A DNA stretch of 16,461 nt from Oscillospiraceae bacterium (GCA_017557265.1 JAFZAM010000005.1:1-16461); one strand, 5' to 3'; counted from the first letter of the stretch, positions 6,916 through 14,278 are shown. The notes: generated by a model not told the origin, from the sequence alone. Translations and numbers: made by a program.

Positions 6916-8884
6916 CGTCATCCTGTTCGCCGGGACGACGGAGGGCAGGCGCATAGCCGAGGCTCTCCGCGGCAAAAACGTCACGGCGCACGTCAGCGTC
7001 GCGACGGAATACGGCGAGACGCTCATCGACGCCTCCAACAACGTCCGAGTCATGCACGGGCGCAAGGACGCCGCGCAGATAGCCTCGCTCATAGCCGAGA
7101 CGGGGGCGTCCCTCGTCATCGACGCGACCCACCCCTACGCCGACCACGTCACGCAGACGCTTCGCAAGGTCTGCGCCGAGACGGGGACGGAGTATCTGCG
7201 CGTCCTGCGCGGCGAGGACAGGGAGTACGACGAGGGCTGCGTCTTCGTCGCCGATACGGACGAGGCTGTCGCATTCCTCAACAAGACCGAGGGCAATATC
7301 TTTCTCACCGTCGGGAGCAAGGAGCTCCCGCGCTACGCGGAGATAGTAAACGCGAAGGAGCGCGTCTTCGCGCGCATACTGTCGCTTCCCGAGGCCATGG
7401 AGCAGGCCGTCAGGCTCGGCTTCGTCGGGTCGCACCTCATCGCCATGCAGGGCCCCTTCAGCGAGGAGATAAACGCCGCCATGCTCGATATGACCGGCGC
7501 GCGCTACCTCGTAACGAAGGACACCGGCGCGACGGGCGGCTTCCCCGAGAAGATACGCGCCGCGAGATCGCGCGGCGTGACCCCCGTAGTCGTGCGCCGT
7601 CCTCTCGCCGAGGAGGGCGTGAGCGTCTCCGAGTGCCTTTCCATGCTCGCGGAGAGGTTCGGCTTCGCCGCCGAAAAGAAGGTCACCGTACTCGGCGTCG
7701 GTGCGGGTAGCCCCGGCTCAATGACCGCCGACGCGGAGCGCGCCTGCGCGGGCGCCGACCTCATTATCGGGGCCAAGCGCCTTATCGAGTCGCTATCGCG
7801 CTTTCATAGGCCCTCGCGCGCGGCCATCATGCCCGACGAGATACACTCCATCATCGACGAGAGCTCCTGCGGGAACGTTGTCGTCGCCATGTCGGGCGAC
7901 AGCGGGTTTTACAGCGGGACGAAGAACCTGCTCCCCGCGCTCGCGGGTTACGACACGACAGTGCTCCCCGGCATATCGTCTATACAGTATTTCTGCAGCC
8001 GCACCGGCGAATCGTGGGACGACGCCGTCCTCGCGAGCGCGCACGGCCGCGCCTGCAACTACGTCGCCAAGATAAAGACCTGCCCCAAGCTCATCATGCT
8101 CACCGGCGGCGACCAAAAAGCCGCGAAGGTCATCGCGACCCTCTGCGAAAACGGCCTCGGAGACCTCTCCGTCACGGTGGGAGAGAACCTCTCCTACGAA
8201 AACGAACGCATAACCTCAGGGACGGCCGCCGAGCTCGCCGGGCGCGAGTTCGACTCGCTCGCCGTCATGCTCATTAAAAATCCCGCCGCGGAAAACGCTC
8301 CCGTGACCCACGGACGCGACGACGCGGATTTCGCGCGGACGGAGGTCCCCATGTCCAAGCAGGAGGTGCGCGCCGTCACGCTCGCGAAGCTCGCCCTGAC
8401 GAAAAGCGCCGTCTGCTGGGACGTCGGAGCGGGGACGGGCTCCGTGTCGCTCGAGATGGCCGAGTGCGCCGTCGACGGCGAGGTATACGCCGTCGAGCAG
8501 AAGGAGAACGCCTGCGAGCTCATCGAGGAAAACAAGCGCCGCCTCGCCGTCACGAACGTGACGGTGGTATGCGGCAAGGCGCCCGAAGCACTCGCGGAAC
8601 TGCCCGCGCCGACCCACGTCTTCATAGGCGGCTCGAGCGGCAATCTCGTCTCCATCATGGAGGCCGCGCTCACTAAAAATCCCGCCGCGAGGATAGTCAT
8701 AAACGCCGTCACGGCCGAGACCTTCGCCGAGGCGACGGCCGCGCTCGAAAAGCTGCCGGTGCACGGCGGCGATATCGTGCAGGTCAGCGCCGCGCGGGGC
8801 AGAAAGGCCGGGAGGTACCACCTTATGACGGCCATGAATCCCGTCTGGATAATAACCTGCGAGGGAGGCAGGGCCGATGCCTGA
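6908..8884 (+). CDS. CbiJ-CbiE-CbiT triple fusion (reductase, C5- and C15-methyltransferases)
   Basis: One 658-residue protein carries three enzymes. Residues 1 to about 250 are CbiJ/CobK, the cobalt-precorrin-6A reductase: GTTEGRRIAEAL near the N-terminus, IDATHPYADHVTQTL, TVGSKELPRYAE, MQGPFSEEINAAM and TKDTGATGGFPEKI. Residues about 257-465 are CbiE, the C5-methyltransferase: VTVLGVGAGSPGSMT, MSGDSGFYSGTKNL, VLPGISSIQYF and LASAHGR. Residues about 475-655 are CbiT, the C15-methyltransferase and decarboxylase: VPMSKQEVRA, the SAM loop DVGAGTGSVSLEMA from D505, then VYAVEQ and VFIGGSSGNL. The enzymes perform successive or near-successive steps. CbiE-CbiT (CobL-like) fusions are well known; CbiJ at the N-terminus is less usual. 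The frame is uninterrupted, AGAGGG precedes the ATG, and the gene overlaps both neighbours by 8 nt. Confidence 0.94.
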   Translation: MNDVILFAGTTEGRRIAEALRGKNVTAHVSVATEYGETLIDASNNVRVMHGRKDAAQIASLIAETGASLVIDATHPYADHVTQTLRKVCAETGTEYLRVLRGEDREYDEGCVFVADTDEAVAFLNKTEGNIFLTVGSKELPRYAEIVNAKERVFARILSLPEAMEQAVRLGFVGSHLIAMQGPFSEEINAAMLDMTGARYLVTKDTGATGGFPEKIRAARSRGVTPVVVRRPLAEEGVSVSECLSMLAERFGFAAEKKVTVLGVGAGSPGSMTADAERACAGADLIIGAKRLIESLSRFHRPSRAAIMPDEIHSIIDESSCGNVVVAMSGDSGFYSGTKNLLPALAGYDTTVLPGISSIQYFCSRTGESWDDAVLASAHGRACNYVAKIKTCPKLIMLTGGDQKAAKVIATLCENGLGDLSVTVGENLSYENERITSGTAAELAGREFDSLAVMLIKNPAAENAPVTHGRDDADFARTEVPMSKQEVRAVTLAKLALTKSAVCWDVGAGTGSVSLEMAECAVDGEVYAVEQKENACELIEENKRRLAVTNVTVVCGKAPEALAELPAPTHVFIGGSSGNLVSIMEAALTKNPAARIVINAVTAETFAEATAALEKLPVHGGDIVQVSAARGRKAGRYHLMTAMNPVWIITCEGGRADA

Positions 8885-10229
8885 GGCGAGGATAGTATTC
8901 GCCGCGCCTTCGAGCGGGAGCGGGAAGACGATGATAACCTGCGGGCTACTGCAGGCTCTCAAGGAGCGCGGACTGCGCGTGGCGTCGTTCAAGTGCGGGC
9001 CGGACTATATAGACCCCATGTTCCAGGAGCGCGTCATAGGCGTCCGCTCCGGCAATCTCGACCTCTTTTTCTCCGACGCCGCGACGATGCGCCGCTTATT
9101 CATAAGGGACGCCGCCGGCGCGGACGTCTCCGTCGTAGAGGGAGTCATGGGCTATTACGACGGCAACGGCGTCGCGACCGACGAGGCCTCGACGTATAAG
9201 GTCGCCTCGGCGCTCGAGGCGCCCGTCGTCCTGATAGTCGACGCGAGGGGACAGAGCCTCTCCGCGCTCGCGACGCTCGAGGGCTTTCTCAATTTCCGCG
9301 CCGACAGCCGCATCCGCGGCGTCATATTAAACCGCACCACCCGGAACGTGTTTTCACAGCTGAGGCCTGAGATAGAAAAGCTCGGAGTCGCCGCGCTCGG
9401 CTTCGTGCCGAAGGATGACGGCATGGTCGTCGAGAGCCGCCATCTCGGCCTCGTCACCCCGAACGAGATAGACGACCTGTCCGAGAGGCTCCACGCACTC
9501 GCCGCAAAGCTCTCAGAGACGGTCGATATAGACGCGATCCTCTCCCTCGCGCGAAGCGCGGGGCCGCTTGAAGCCCCGCCCGAGCCGGAGCTCCCGAAGC
9601 TCCCGAAAACGCGCATAGCCGCGGCAAAGGACGAGGCCTTCTGCTTTTACTACAAGGACAATCTGCGCCTGCTCGAGAGCCTCGGCGCGGAGCTGGTATA
9701 TTTCTCGCCCATACGCGACAAGGCGCTTCCCGAGGGGGCGCAGGGGCTCGTCCTCCCGGGCGGGTACCCGGAGCTTTACGCCCGTGAGCTCGCGGAAAAC
9801 GCGGGCATGCGCGCCTCCGTCGCCGCCGCGATAGCGGACGGGATGCCCTGCCTCGCCGAGTGCGGCGGCTTCATGTACCTGCACCGCGAGCTCGAGGATA
9901 TGGAAGGAGTTTTCCACCCCATGTGCGGCGTTATCGACGCGAAGGCGTGGCGCACGAATAAGCTCGGCCGCTTCGGCTACGTCGAGCTGACCGCTCTGAC
10001 GGACGGCGGACTTTTCAGCAAGGGCGAGAAGATAAAGGCCCACGAATTCCACTATTTCGAGAGCGGAGACTGCGGGGAGGACCTCCTCGCCGAAAAGCCG
10101 ACCGGAACGAGGAGCTGGAAGTGCATACACGCCGAGGGGAACCTCGTCGCGGGCTTCCCGCATCTGTTCTACGAATCCGACCCGGACCTCGTCGTCCGGT
10201 TCCTGCGCCGGTGCGCGGAAAGGAAGTAA
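8877..10229 (+). CDS. cbiA: CbiA, cobyrinate a,c-diamide synthase
   Basis: CbiA amidates the a and c acetate side chains of cob(II)yrinate using glutamine and ATP. The 450-residue protein has the two expected domains. The N-terminal dethiobiotin-synthetase-like ATPase has the P-loop APSSGSGKT (10-18), FKCGPDYIDPMF, EGVMGYYDG and a GFVPKDDGMVVESRHLGL switch-like segment. The C-terminal class I glutamine amidotransferase has LVLPGGYPELYARELAEN, the nucleophile C329 in AECGGFMYL, and HEFHYF. The ATG at 8877 follows GAGGGAGG by eight bases and overlaps the triple-fusion gene by 8 nt. The aerobic equivalent is CobB; the anaerobic gene set supports the CbiA name. It is followed after 3 bp by the related amidotransferase CbiP. 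Confidence 0.95.
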   Translation: MPEARIVFAAPSSGSGKTMITCGLLQALKERGLRVASFKCGPDYIDPMFQERVIGVRSGNLDLFFSDAATMRRLFIRDAAGADVSVVEGVMGYYDGNGVATDEASTYKVASALEAPVVLIVDARGQSLSALATLEGFLNFRADSRIRGVILNRTTRNVFSQLRPEIEKLGVAALGFVPKDDGMVVESRHLGLVTPNEIDDLSERLHALAAKLSETVDIDAILSLARSAGPLEAPPEPELPKLPKTRIAAAKDEAFCFYYKDNLRLLESLGAELVYFSPIRDKALPEGAQGLVLPGGYPELYARELAENAGMRASVAAAIADGMPCLAECGGFMYLHRELEDMEGVFHPMCGVIDAKAWRTNKLGRFGYVELTALTDGGLFSKGEKIKAHEFHYFESGDCGEDLLAEKPTGTRSWKCIHAEGNLVAGFPHLFYESDPDLVVRFLRRCAERK

Positions 10230-10232
10230 GCC

Positions 10233-11732
10233 ATGGCCAGAGCATTGATGATCCAGGGCACCATGTCCAACGCGGGCAAGAGCCTCGTCGCGGCCGGACT
10301 CTGCCGCGTGTTCAAGCAGGACGGCTATAAGGTCGCGCCCTTCAAGGGGCAGAACATGGCGCTCAATTCGTTCATCACGAAGGAGGGCCTCGAGATGGGC
10401 CGCGCGCAGGTCGTGCAGGCCGAGGCGGCGGGCGTCGAGCCGTCCGTTTTGATGAACCCCGTCCTTCTCAAGCCGACGACGGACATGGGCTCGCAGATAA
10501 TCGTCAACGGAGAGGTCTGGGGCCAGATGTCCGCCGTGGACTACTATAAAGTCAAGCATAAGTTGGTCCCGGACGTCATGCGCGCATTTGACTCGCTTTC
10601 CGCGCGAAACGATGCTATAATAATCGAAGGAGCCGGAAGTCCCGCCGAGATAAACCTCAAGGACAACGACTGCTTCGTCAACATGGACATGGCGAAGCTC
10701 GCTAAAGCCCCCGTCCTTCTCGTCGGAGATATCGACAGGGGAGGCGTCTTCGCCCAGCTCTACGGGACGATAGCGCTCCTGACAGGAGAAGAACGCGCCA
10801 TGGTCAAGGGCGTCATCATCAATAAGTTCCGCGGCGACGAGTCCATCCTCGAGCCCGGGATAAAGATGCTCGAGGACCTCATCCATATACCCGTCGTCGG
10901 CGTCGTGCCCTACGTGAGGCTCGATATCGACGACGAGGACAGCCTCTCAGAGCGCCTGACGAACAAAGAGGCGAAGCTCGTCGACGTCGCCGTCATCCGT
11001 CTGCCGCGTCTATCAAACTTCACGGATTTCCGCGCGCTCGAAGCCATAGACGGCGTCTCCGTCCGCTACGTCGACTCCACGCGCAGGTTCGGATCGCCCG
11101 ACCTCGTTATCCTGCCGGGCACGAAGAACACCATGGGCGACCTCGCGTGGCTCAGACAGAACGGCCTCGAGGCGCAGATAAAGCATTTTGCTGACGGCGG
11201 CGGGGCCGTTTTCGGTATCTGCGGCGGCTACCAGATGCTCGGCGAAGCCCTCTCCGACCCATACGGGGTCGAGCAGGGCGGCTCGATGCGCGGCATGGGC
11301 CTGCTGCCCGTCTCGACCGAGTTTACAAAGCAGAAGACGCGCACCCGCGTCGAGGGCCGCTTCGGGAAGCTCGAGGGCGTTTTCGCCGAGCTTTCCGGCA
11401 AGCCCTTCGAGGGCTACGAGATACACATGGGCACGACCGAGAGCGCCGCGCCCGTCCTCTCGCTGACGGACGGAGTGAGCGGCGCCTCCCGCGACGACGG
11501 ATGCCGGAGCGGGAACGTCTGCGGCTGCTACGTCCACGGCGTTTTCGACGGCGACGAGGTAGCGGGCTCGATGATACGCGCGCTCGCCGTCAAAAAGGGC
11601 GTCGATCCCGACGAACTCGGCAAGGTCGACGGCGCCGAGCACAAGCAGCGCCAGTACGATCTGCTCGCCGACACGATCCGCGCCCACATGGATATGGAGA
11701 CCGTATACCGCATCTGGAGGGAAGGCCTGTGA
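10233..11732 (+). CDS. cbiP: CbiP (CobQ), cobyric acid synthase
   Basis: This enzyme amidates the b, d, e and g side chains of adenosylcobyrinate a,c-diamide to give adenosylcobyric acid, with four glutamine- and ATP-dependent steps. The 499-residue product shows the ATPase half, with P-loop GTMSNAGKS (9-17), PFKGQNMALNSF, EGAGSPAEINL and DIDRGGVFA. The amidotransferase half has LPGTKNTMGDL, the nucleophile C330 in FGICGGYQMLG, GYEIHMG, and the catalytic histidine H435 in CYVHGVFD. It begins 3 bp after the cbiA stop with AAGGAAG a few bases upstream. Its stop overlaps the GTG of cbiC (GTGA). No defects are visible. Confidence 0.96.
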   Translation: MARALMIQGTMSNAGKSLVAAGLCRVFKQDGYKVAPFKGQNMALNSFITKEGLEMGRAQVVQAEAAGVEPSVLMNPVLLKPTTDMGSQIIVNGEVWGQMSAVDYYKVKHKLVPDVMRAFDSLSARNDAIIIEGAGSPAEINLKDNDCFVNMDMAKLAKAPVLLVGDIDRGGVFAQLYGTIALLTGEERAMVKGVIINKFRGDESILEPGIKMLEDLIHIPVVGVVPYVRLDIDDEDSLSERLTNKEAKLVDVAVIRLPRLSNFTDFRALEAIDGVSVRYVDSTRRFGSPDLVILPGTKNTMGDLAWLRQNGLEAQIKHFADGGGAVFGICGGYQMLGEALSDPYGVEQGGSMRGMGLLPVSTEFTKQKTRTRVEGRFGKLEGVFAELSGKPFEGYEIHMGTTESAAPVLSLTDGVSGASRDDGCRSGNVCGCYVHGVFDGDEVAGSMIRALAVKKGVDPDELGKVDGAEHKQRQYDLLADTIRAHMDMETVYRIWREGL

Positions 11733-12367
11733 ACAGGATAGAAAACGTCGCTCCCGCCGACATCGAGAAGGAGAGCTTCGCCATCATCACTCGCGAGCTC
11801 GGCGACAGAGTCCTCGACCCCGAGCAGGAGCCCATAATAAAGCGCGTCATACATACGACCGCCGACTTCTCTTATGCAGACTCGCTCTGGTTCTCGCCGG
11901 ACGCCGTGCGCCTCGCCAAGGAAGCCGTAAAAGGCGGCGCGACCGTCGTGACGGACACGCAGATGGGCTATTCCGGCATAAGCAAGAAGACCCTCGAGCG
12001 CTTCGGCGGGAAGGCCTGCTGCTTCATGTCCGACCCGGACGTTGCCGCCGAGGCGAAAAAGCTCGGCTGCACGCGCGCGAGGACGAGCATGGACAAGGCC
12101 GCCAGGCTCGGCGAGAACGTGATATTCGCCATAGGCAACGCGCCGACGGCGCTCATCAGACTTCGCGAGCTCATCGACGAAGGGTATCGCCCGAAGCTCA
12201 TCATCGGCGTCCCCGTCGGCTTCGTGAACGTCGTCGTATCAAAAGAGCTGATCATGGAGACGGACGTCCCCTGCATCGTCGCGAGGGGCCGCAAGGGCGG
12301 CAGTAACGTCGCCGCCTGCATAGTAAACGCCATCCTCTACACGCTTGACGAAAAGCGCGGAGAATGA
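11729..12367 (+). CDS. cbiC: CbiC, cobalt-precorrin-8 methylmutase
   Basis: CbiC moves a methyl group from C11 to C12 of cobalt-precorrin-8, producing cobyrinic acid, the last ring modification before CbiA. The 212-residue protein has the whole family pattern: SFAIITRELGDR, IKRVIHTTADFSYADSLWFS with the conserved histidine at the centre, GGATVVTDTQMGYSGI, IFAIGNAPTALIRLRELI, and VPVGFVNVVVSKE followed by ARGRKGGSNVAACIVNAIL. The GTG at 11729 has TGGAGGG six bases upstream and overlaps the cbiP stop; the longer open frame upstream is a shadow of cbiP. The gene order places this mid-pathway enzyme after the amidases, so the operon is not ordered by reaction. Confidence 0.95.
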   Translation: MNRIENVAPADIEKESFAIITRELGDRVLDPEQEPIIKRVIHTTADFSYADSLWFSPDAVRLAKEAVKGGATVVTDTQMGYSGISKKTLERFGGKACCFMSDPDVAAEAKKLGCTRARTSMDKAARLGENVIFAIGNAPTALIRLRELIDEGYRPKLIIGVPVGFVNVVVSKELIMETDVPCIVARGRKGGSNVAACIVNAILYTLDEKRGE

Positions 12368-12387
12368 TCCGGAAGGGAGCCTGAAAG

Positions 12388-12687
12388 ATGGAAAACAGTT
12401 CTTCTTTCTTCTCGAACAAGGCCTGCAAATACTTCCCCTGCCATAAGACGGACGATCCCGACAGCTTCAACTGCCTTTTCTGCTACTGCCCGCTCTATAT
12501 GCTCGGGGACAAGTGCGGCGGCAATTTCCGCTACACCGAAAAGGGCGTCAAGGACTGCACGGGCTGCACCGTCCCGCACAGACCCGAGTCCGCCGAGTAC
12601 ATAAAGAGCCGCTTCGGCGACATTAAAAAGCGCGCCTCCCGCGCGCGCTCCCGCAAGCCCGCCGGAGACGGAGAAAAGAAATGCTGA
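12388..12687 (+). CDS. Cysteine-rich small-domain protein, probable metal binder linked to cobalamin genes
   Basis: A 99-residue soluble protein of unknown function. Eight cysteines lie in the first 60 residues (13, 18, 29, 32, 34, 43, 57, 60), in the pattern C-x4-C-x10-C-x2-C-x-C-x8-C-x13-C-x2-C with H19 and H64 nearby. A basic tail (residues 70-99, many Lys and Arg) ends in a ninth cysteine. The layout matches my memory of the 'cysteine-rich small domain' family (PF04071), found near or fused to cobalamin genes. The spacing suits zinc, iron-sulfur or cobalt binding; none is shown by the sequence. It starts 20 bp after cbiC behind AAGGGAG and overlaps cobU by 7 nt, so it is part of the operon. 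A role in cobalt handling or redox support of a pathway enzyme is only a hypothesis. Confidence 0.8.
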   Translation: MENSSSFFSNKACKYFPCHKTDDPDSFNCLFCYCPLYMLGDKCGGNFRYTEKGVKDCTGCTVPHRPESAEYIKSRFGDIKKRASRARSRKPAGDGEKKC

Positions 12688-13205
12688 TACTGCTGACGGG
12701 CGGCTCCGCCTGCGGAAAAAGCGCGTTCGCCGAGACGCTCTGCATGCGCTCTCCCGCGCCGCGCTTCTACCTCGCGGCCATGCAGCCCTACGGCGAGGAG
12801 GGCGCGATGCGCGTCGAGCGCCACCGCGCTCTGAGAGCGGGGAAGGGCTTTGAGACCGTCGAGCGCTACCGCGACTACGCGTCCCTGAAGCTGCCCGGGC
12901 GCGGGACGGTCCTGCTCGAATGCATCTGCAACCTGACCGCGAACGAGATGTTCGACGAAGACGGGACCATGACGGACCCACGCGAGCGCGTCGTCGAGGG
13001 CGTTAGGGCGCTCACCGCGCAGTGCGAGCGGCTCTTCGTCATCACCAACGACGTCGGCTCCGACGGGATGGACTACGACGGGGGAACGCGCGAGTACGTC
13101 CGCGCCCTCGGAGATATTAACGCAAGGCTTTCGGCCATGGCGGATACCGTCATAGAGATGGTCGCGGGCATACCCATAGTCTTAAAGGGCGAGATACCCG
13201 AATAA
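12681..13205 (+). CDS. cobU: CobU-like adenosylcobinamide kinase / guanylyltransferase (copy 1)
   Basis: CobU phosphorylates adenosylcobinamide and attaches GMP, forming adenosylcobinamide-GDP for the final assembly step. This 174-residue protein has a P-loop GGSACGKS (7-14) and a RVERHRALR segment whose H48 fits the guanylylated histidine of the family. FETVERY, an LLECICNLTANEMF segment in the place of the usual DCLTLWLTN, and a C-terminal NARLSAMADTVIEMVAGIPIVLKG helix follow. The EVGxGIVP motif found in most CobU proteins is changed here to NDVGSDGMDY. Length is normal (about 180). GGAG elements lie just before the ATG, which overlaps the cysteine-rich gene by 7 nt. A second, shorter relative follows immediately, so the two may share the job. 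Confidence 0.85.
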   Translation: MLILLTGGSACGKSAFAETLCMRSPAPRFYLAAMQPYGEEGAMRVERHRALRAGKGFETVERYRDYASLKLPGRGTVLLECICNLTANEMFDEDGTMTDPRERVVEGVRALTAQCERLFVITNDVGSDGMDYDGGTREYVRALGDINARLSAMADTVIEMVAGIPIVLKGEIPE

Positions 13206-13218
13206 GGAGGGAACGGAA

Positions 13219-13584
13219 GTGATACTCGTTATCGGAGGCGCCGGAGCGGGAAAGCGCGGGTTCGCGCGCTCGCTCGGATACGCCGAAAATGAAATGACGG
13301 ACCGTATGGAGACGGACGCTCCCGTCCTTTACGGGCTCGAGGAGATAGTCCGCGCCGACCCGGAGAAGGCCGACGCGCTGCTCGAGCCGCTCTGCCGCAG
13401 GGAGCTCGTGCTCTGCTGCGAGGTGGGGAGCGGCGTCATCCCGAATTCGCGCGGGGAGCGCGTGTTCCGCGAGAAGACGGGAAGGCTCTGCGTCCTGCTG
13501 GCGCAGAGGGCGGAAGCCGTCGTGCGCGTCGTGGCCGGGATCCCGACTGCAATAAAGGGAGAGCTCCCGTGCGCGCGCTGCTAG
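13219..13584 (+). CDS. Shortened CobU paralogue with altered P-loop (copy 2)
   Basis: This 121-residue protein resembles CobU at both ends but lacks about 50 central residues. The N-terminus MILVIGGAGAGKRGFARSL keeps the fold of the CobU P-loop, yet the Ser/Thr after the lysine is Arg (K12-R13), which should hinder magnesium-nucleotide binding. The region with the guanylylated histidine and its HR signature is absent. The C-terminal half is more canonical than in copy 1: CEVGSGVIPNSRGERVFREKTGRL (68-91, shown in part: EVGSGVIP at 68-75) and VRVVAGIPTAIKGELP. It starts at GTG with AAGGAGG eight bases upstream and overlaps cobC by 16 nt. The frame is intact and well initiated, so it is unlikely to be a decaying fragment. 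Its activity is unknown; a structural or regulatory partner of copy 1 is possible. Confidence 0.75.
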   Translation: MILVIGGAGAGKRGFARSLGYAENEMTDRMETDAPVLYGLEEIVRADPEKADALLEPLCRRELVLCCEVGSGVIPNSRGERVFREKTGRLCVLLAQRAEAVVRVVAGIPTAIKGELPCARC

Positions 13585-14141
13585 TTCGCCACGGGCAGAC
13601 CTGCGGCAACGCTCTCGAGGAGTTCATCGGCAGCACGGACGAGCCGCTGAGCCCGGAGGGCAGGGAAGCGGCGGAGAGGGCCCGGAAGGACCTTTCCGTC
13701 AAAAAAGTATTCGTTTCGCCCATGCTCCGCGCGAAGCAGACCGCCGCGATACTCTTTCCGAACGCGGAGCAGATCGAGGTCCCCGGTCTGCGCGAGATGG
13801 ATTTCGGCGAGTACGAGCGCCGTACGCAGGCCTCGCTCGAGAACGATCCGCGCTTTGTCGCCTGGAACGACAGCGCCGGGCTCGAGCCGCCGCCGGGAGG
13901 GGAATCCCGCGGGGACGTCGCCGCGCGAGCCGTGCCGGCGTTTGCAAAAGCGCTCGATGAGAGCGGGGAGGACGCGGTCTTCGTCGTCCACGGCGCCGTC
14001 ATCATGGTGCTGCTCTCGGAGCTCGCCGAGCCCGCGGGGGATTTCTTCGATTACTGGACGGCGAATCTCGGCGGCTTCAGCGCCGAATGCGTCCGTGAAG
14101 ACGGCCGCCTCGTCCTGAGAGACGTCAGGCGCCTGCCCTGA
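13569..14141 (+). CDS. cobC: CobC-like histidine phosphatase, probable alpha-ribazole phosphatase
   Basis: This 190-residue protein belongs to the phosphoglycerate-mutase-like histidine phosphatases. The catalytic set is complete: R7-H8-G9 (LVRHGQT), R54 in FVSPMLRAKQTA, E76 in LREMDFGEYE and H141 in VVHGAVIM. The REMDFGEYE stretch and its placement in the operon suit CobC, which removes the phosphate from alpha-ribazole-5'-phosphate or from adenosylcobalamin-5'-phosphate. The family is broad, so a generic phosphatase cannot be excluded from sequence alone. The start is GTG at 13569, with AAGGGAG seven bases upstream, overlapping the previous gene by 16 nt. It is the last gene of the operon, followed 20 bp later by a strong terminator. 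CobS and CobT, its usual partners, are not in the window. Confidence 0.85.
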   Translation: MRALLVRHGQTCGNALEEFIGSTDEPLSPEGREAAERARKDLSVKKVFVSPMLRAKQTAAILFPNAEQIEVPGLREMDFGEYERRTQASLENDPRFVAWNDSAGLEPPPGGESRGDVAARAVPAFAKALDESGEDAVFVVHGAVIMVLLSELAEPAGDFFDYWTANLGGFSAECVREDGRLVLRDVRRLP

Positions 14142-14161
14142 AAACCTCAATATGATCGGTC

Positions 14162-14190
14162 GCCCGCGGCGCGCGCCGCGGGCTTTTTTT
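14162..14190 (+). terminator. Intrinsic terminator of the cobalamin operon
   Basis: GCCCGCGGC (14162-14170) and GCCGCGGGC (14175-14183) form a perfect 9-bp GC stem with a GCGC loop, followed directly by seven T. It lies 20 bp after the cobC stop and is the only clear terminator between 537 and this point, which supports a single transcript for the whole run. Confidence 0.95.
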
Positions 14191-14225
14191 GACGCTGATT
14201 TATGGAAATAACTGTTTCGGACGCT

Positions 14226-14244
14226 TTGCGGCTTCCAGCCGCAA
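14226..14244 (+). repeat. Perfect 8-bp-arm palindrome, possible operator
   Basis: TTGCGGCT, three bases (TCC), then AGCCGCAA form a perfect inverted repeat. Weak further symmetry (CTGT at 14212-14215 with ACAG at 14255-14258) shares the same centre. It lies about 65 bp upstream of the probable -35 of the next gene and 36 bp downstream of the operon terminator, with no T run after it. A regulator-binding site is plausible; the regulator is unknown. Confidence 0.5.
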
Positions 14245-14262
14245 CTCTGACCGCACAGATAA

Positions 14263-14278
14263 TGGCACATCGTGTGCC
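14263..14278 (+). promoter_or_regulatory. Palindromic element with sigma-54-like -24/-12 spacing
   Basis: GGCACA-TCG-TGTGCC (14264-14278) is a perfect inverted repeat. Read with the preceding T it is TGGCAC-N7-TGCC, placing GG and GC at the spacing of a sigma-54 promoter (TGGCACG-N4-TTGCW). A second AATGGCA starts at 14281, exactly 20 bp after the AATGGCA at 14261. It may be a regulator site of the sigma-A promoter downstream or a sigma-54 promoter; the sequence alone does not decide. Confidence 0.4.

Noticed and set aside
13219..13584. Copy 2 of cobU as a pseudogene
   Set aside because: The frame is intact, has a strong ribosome site with correct spacing, overlaps cobC in a coupled manner, and retains a conserved C-terminal motif; a random fragment would be less orderly.
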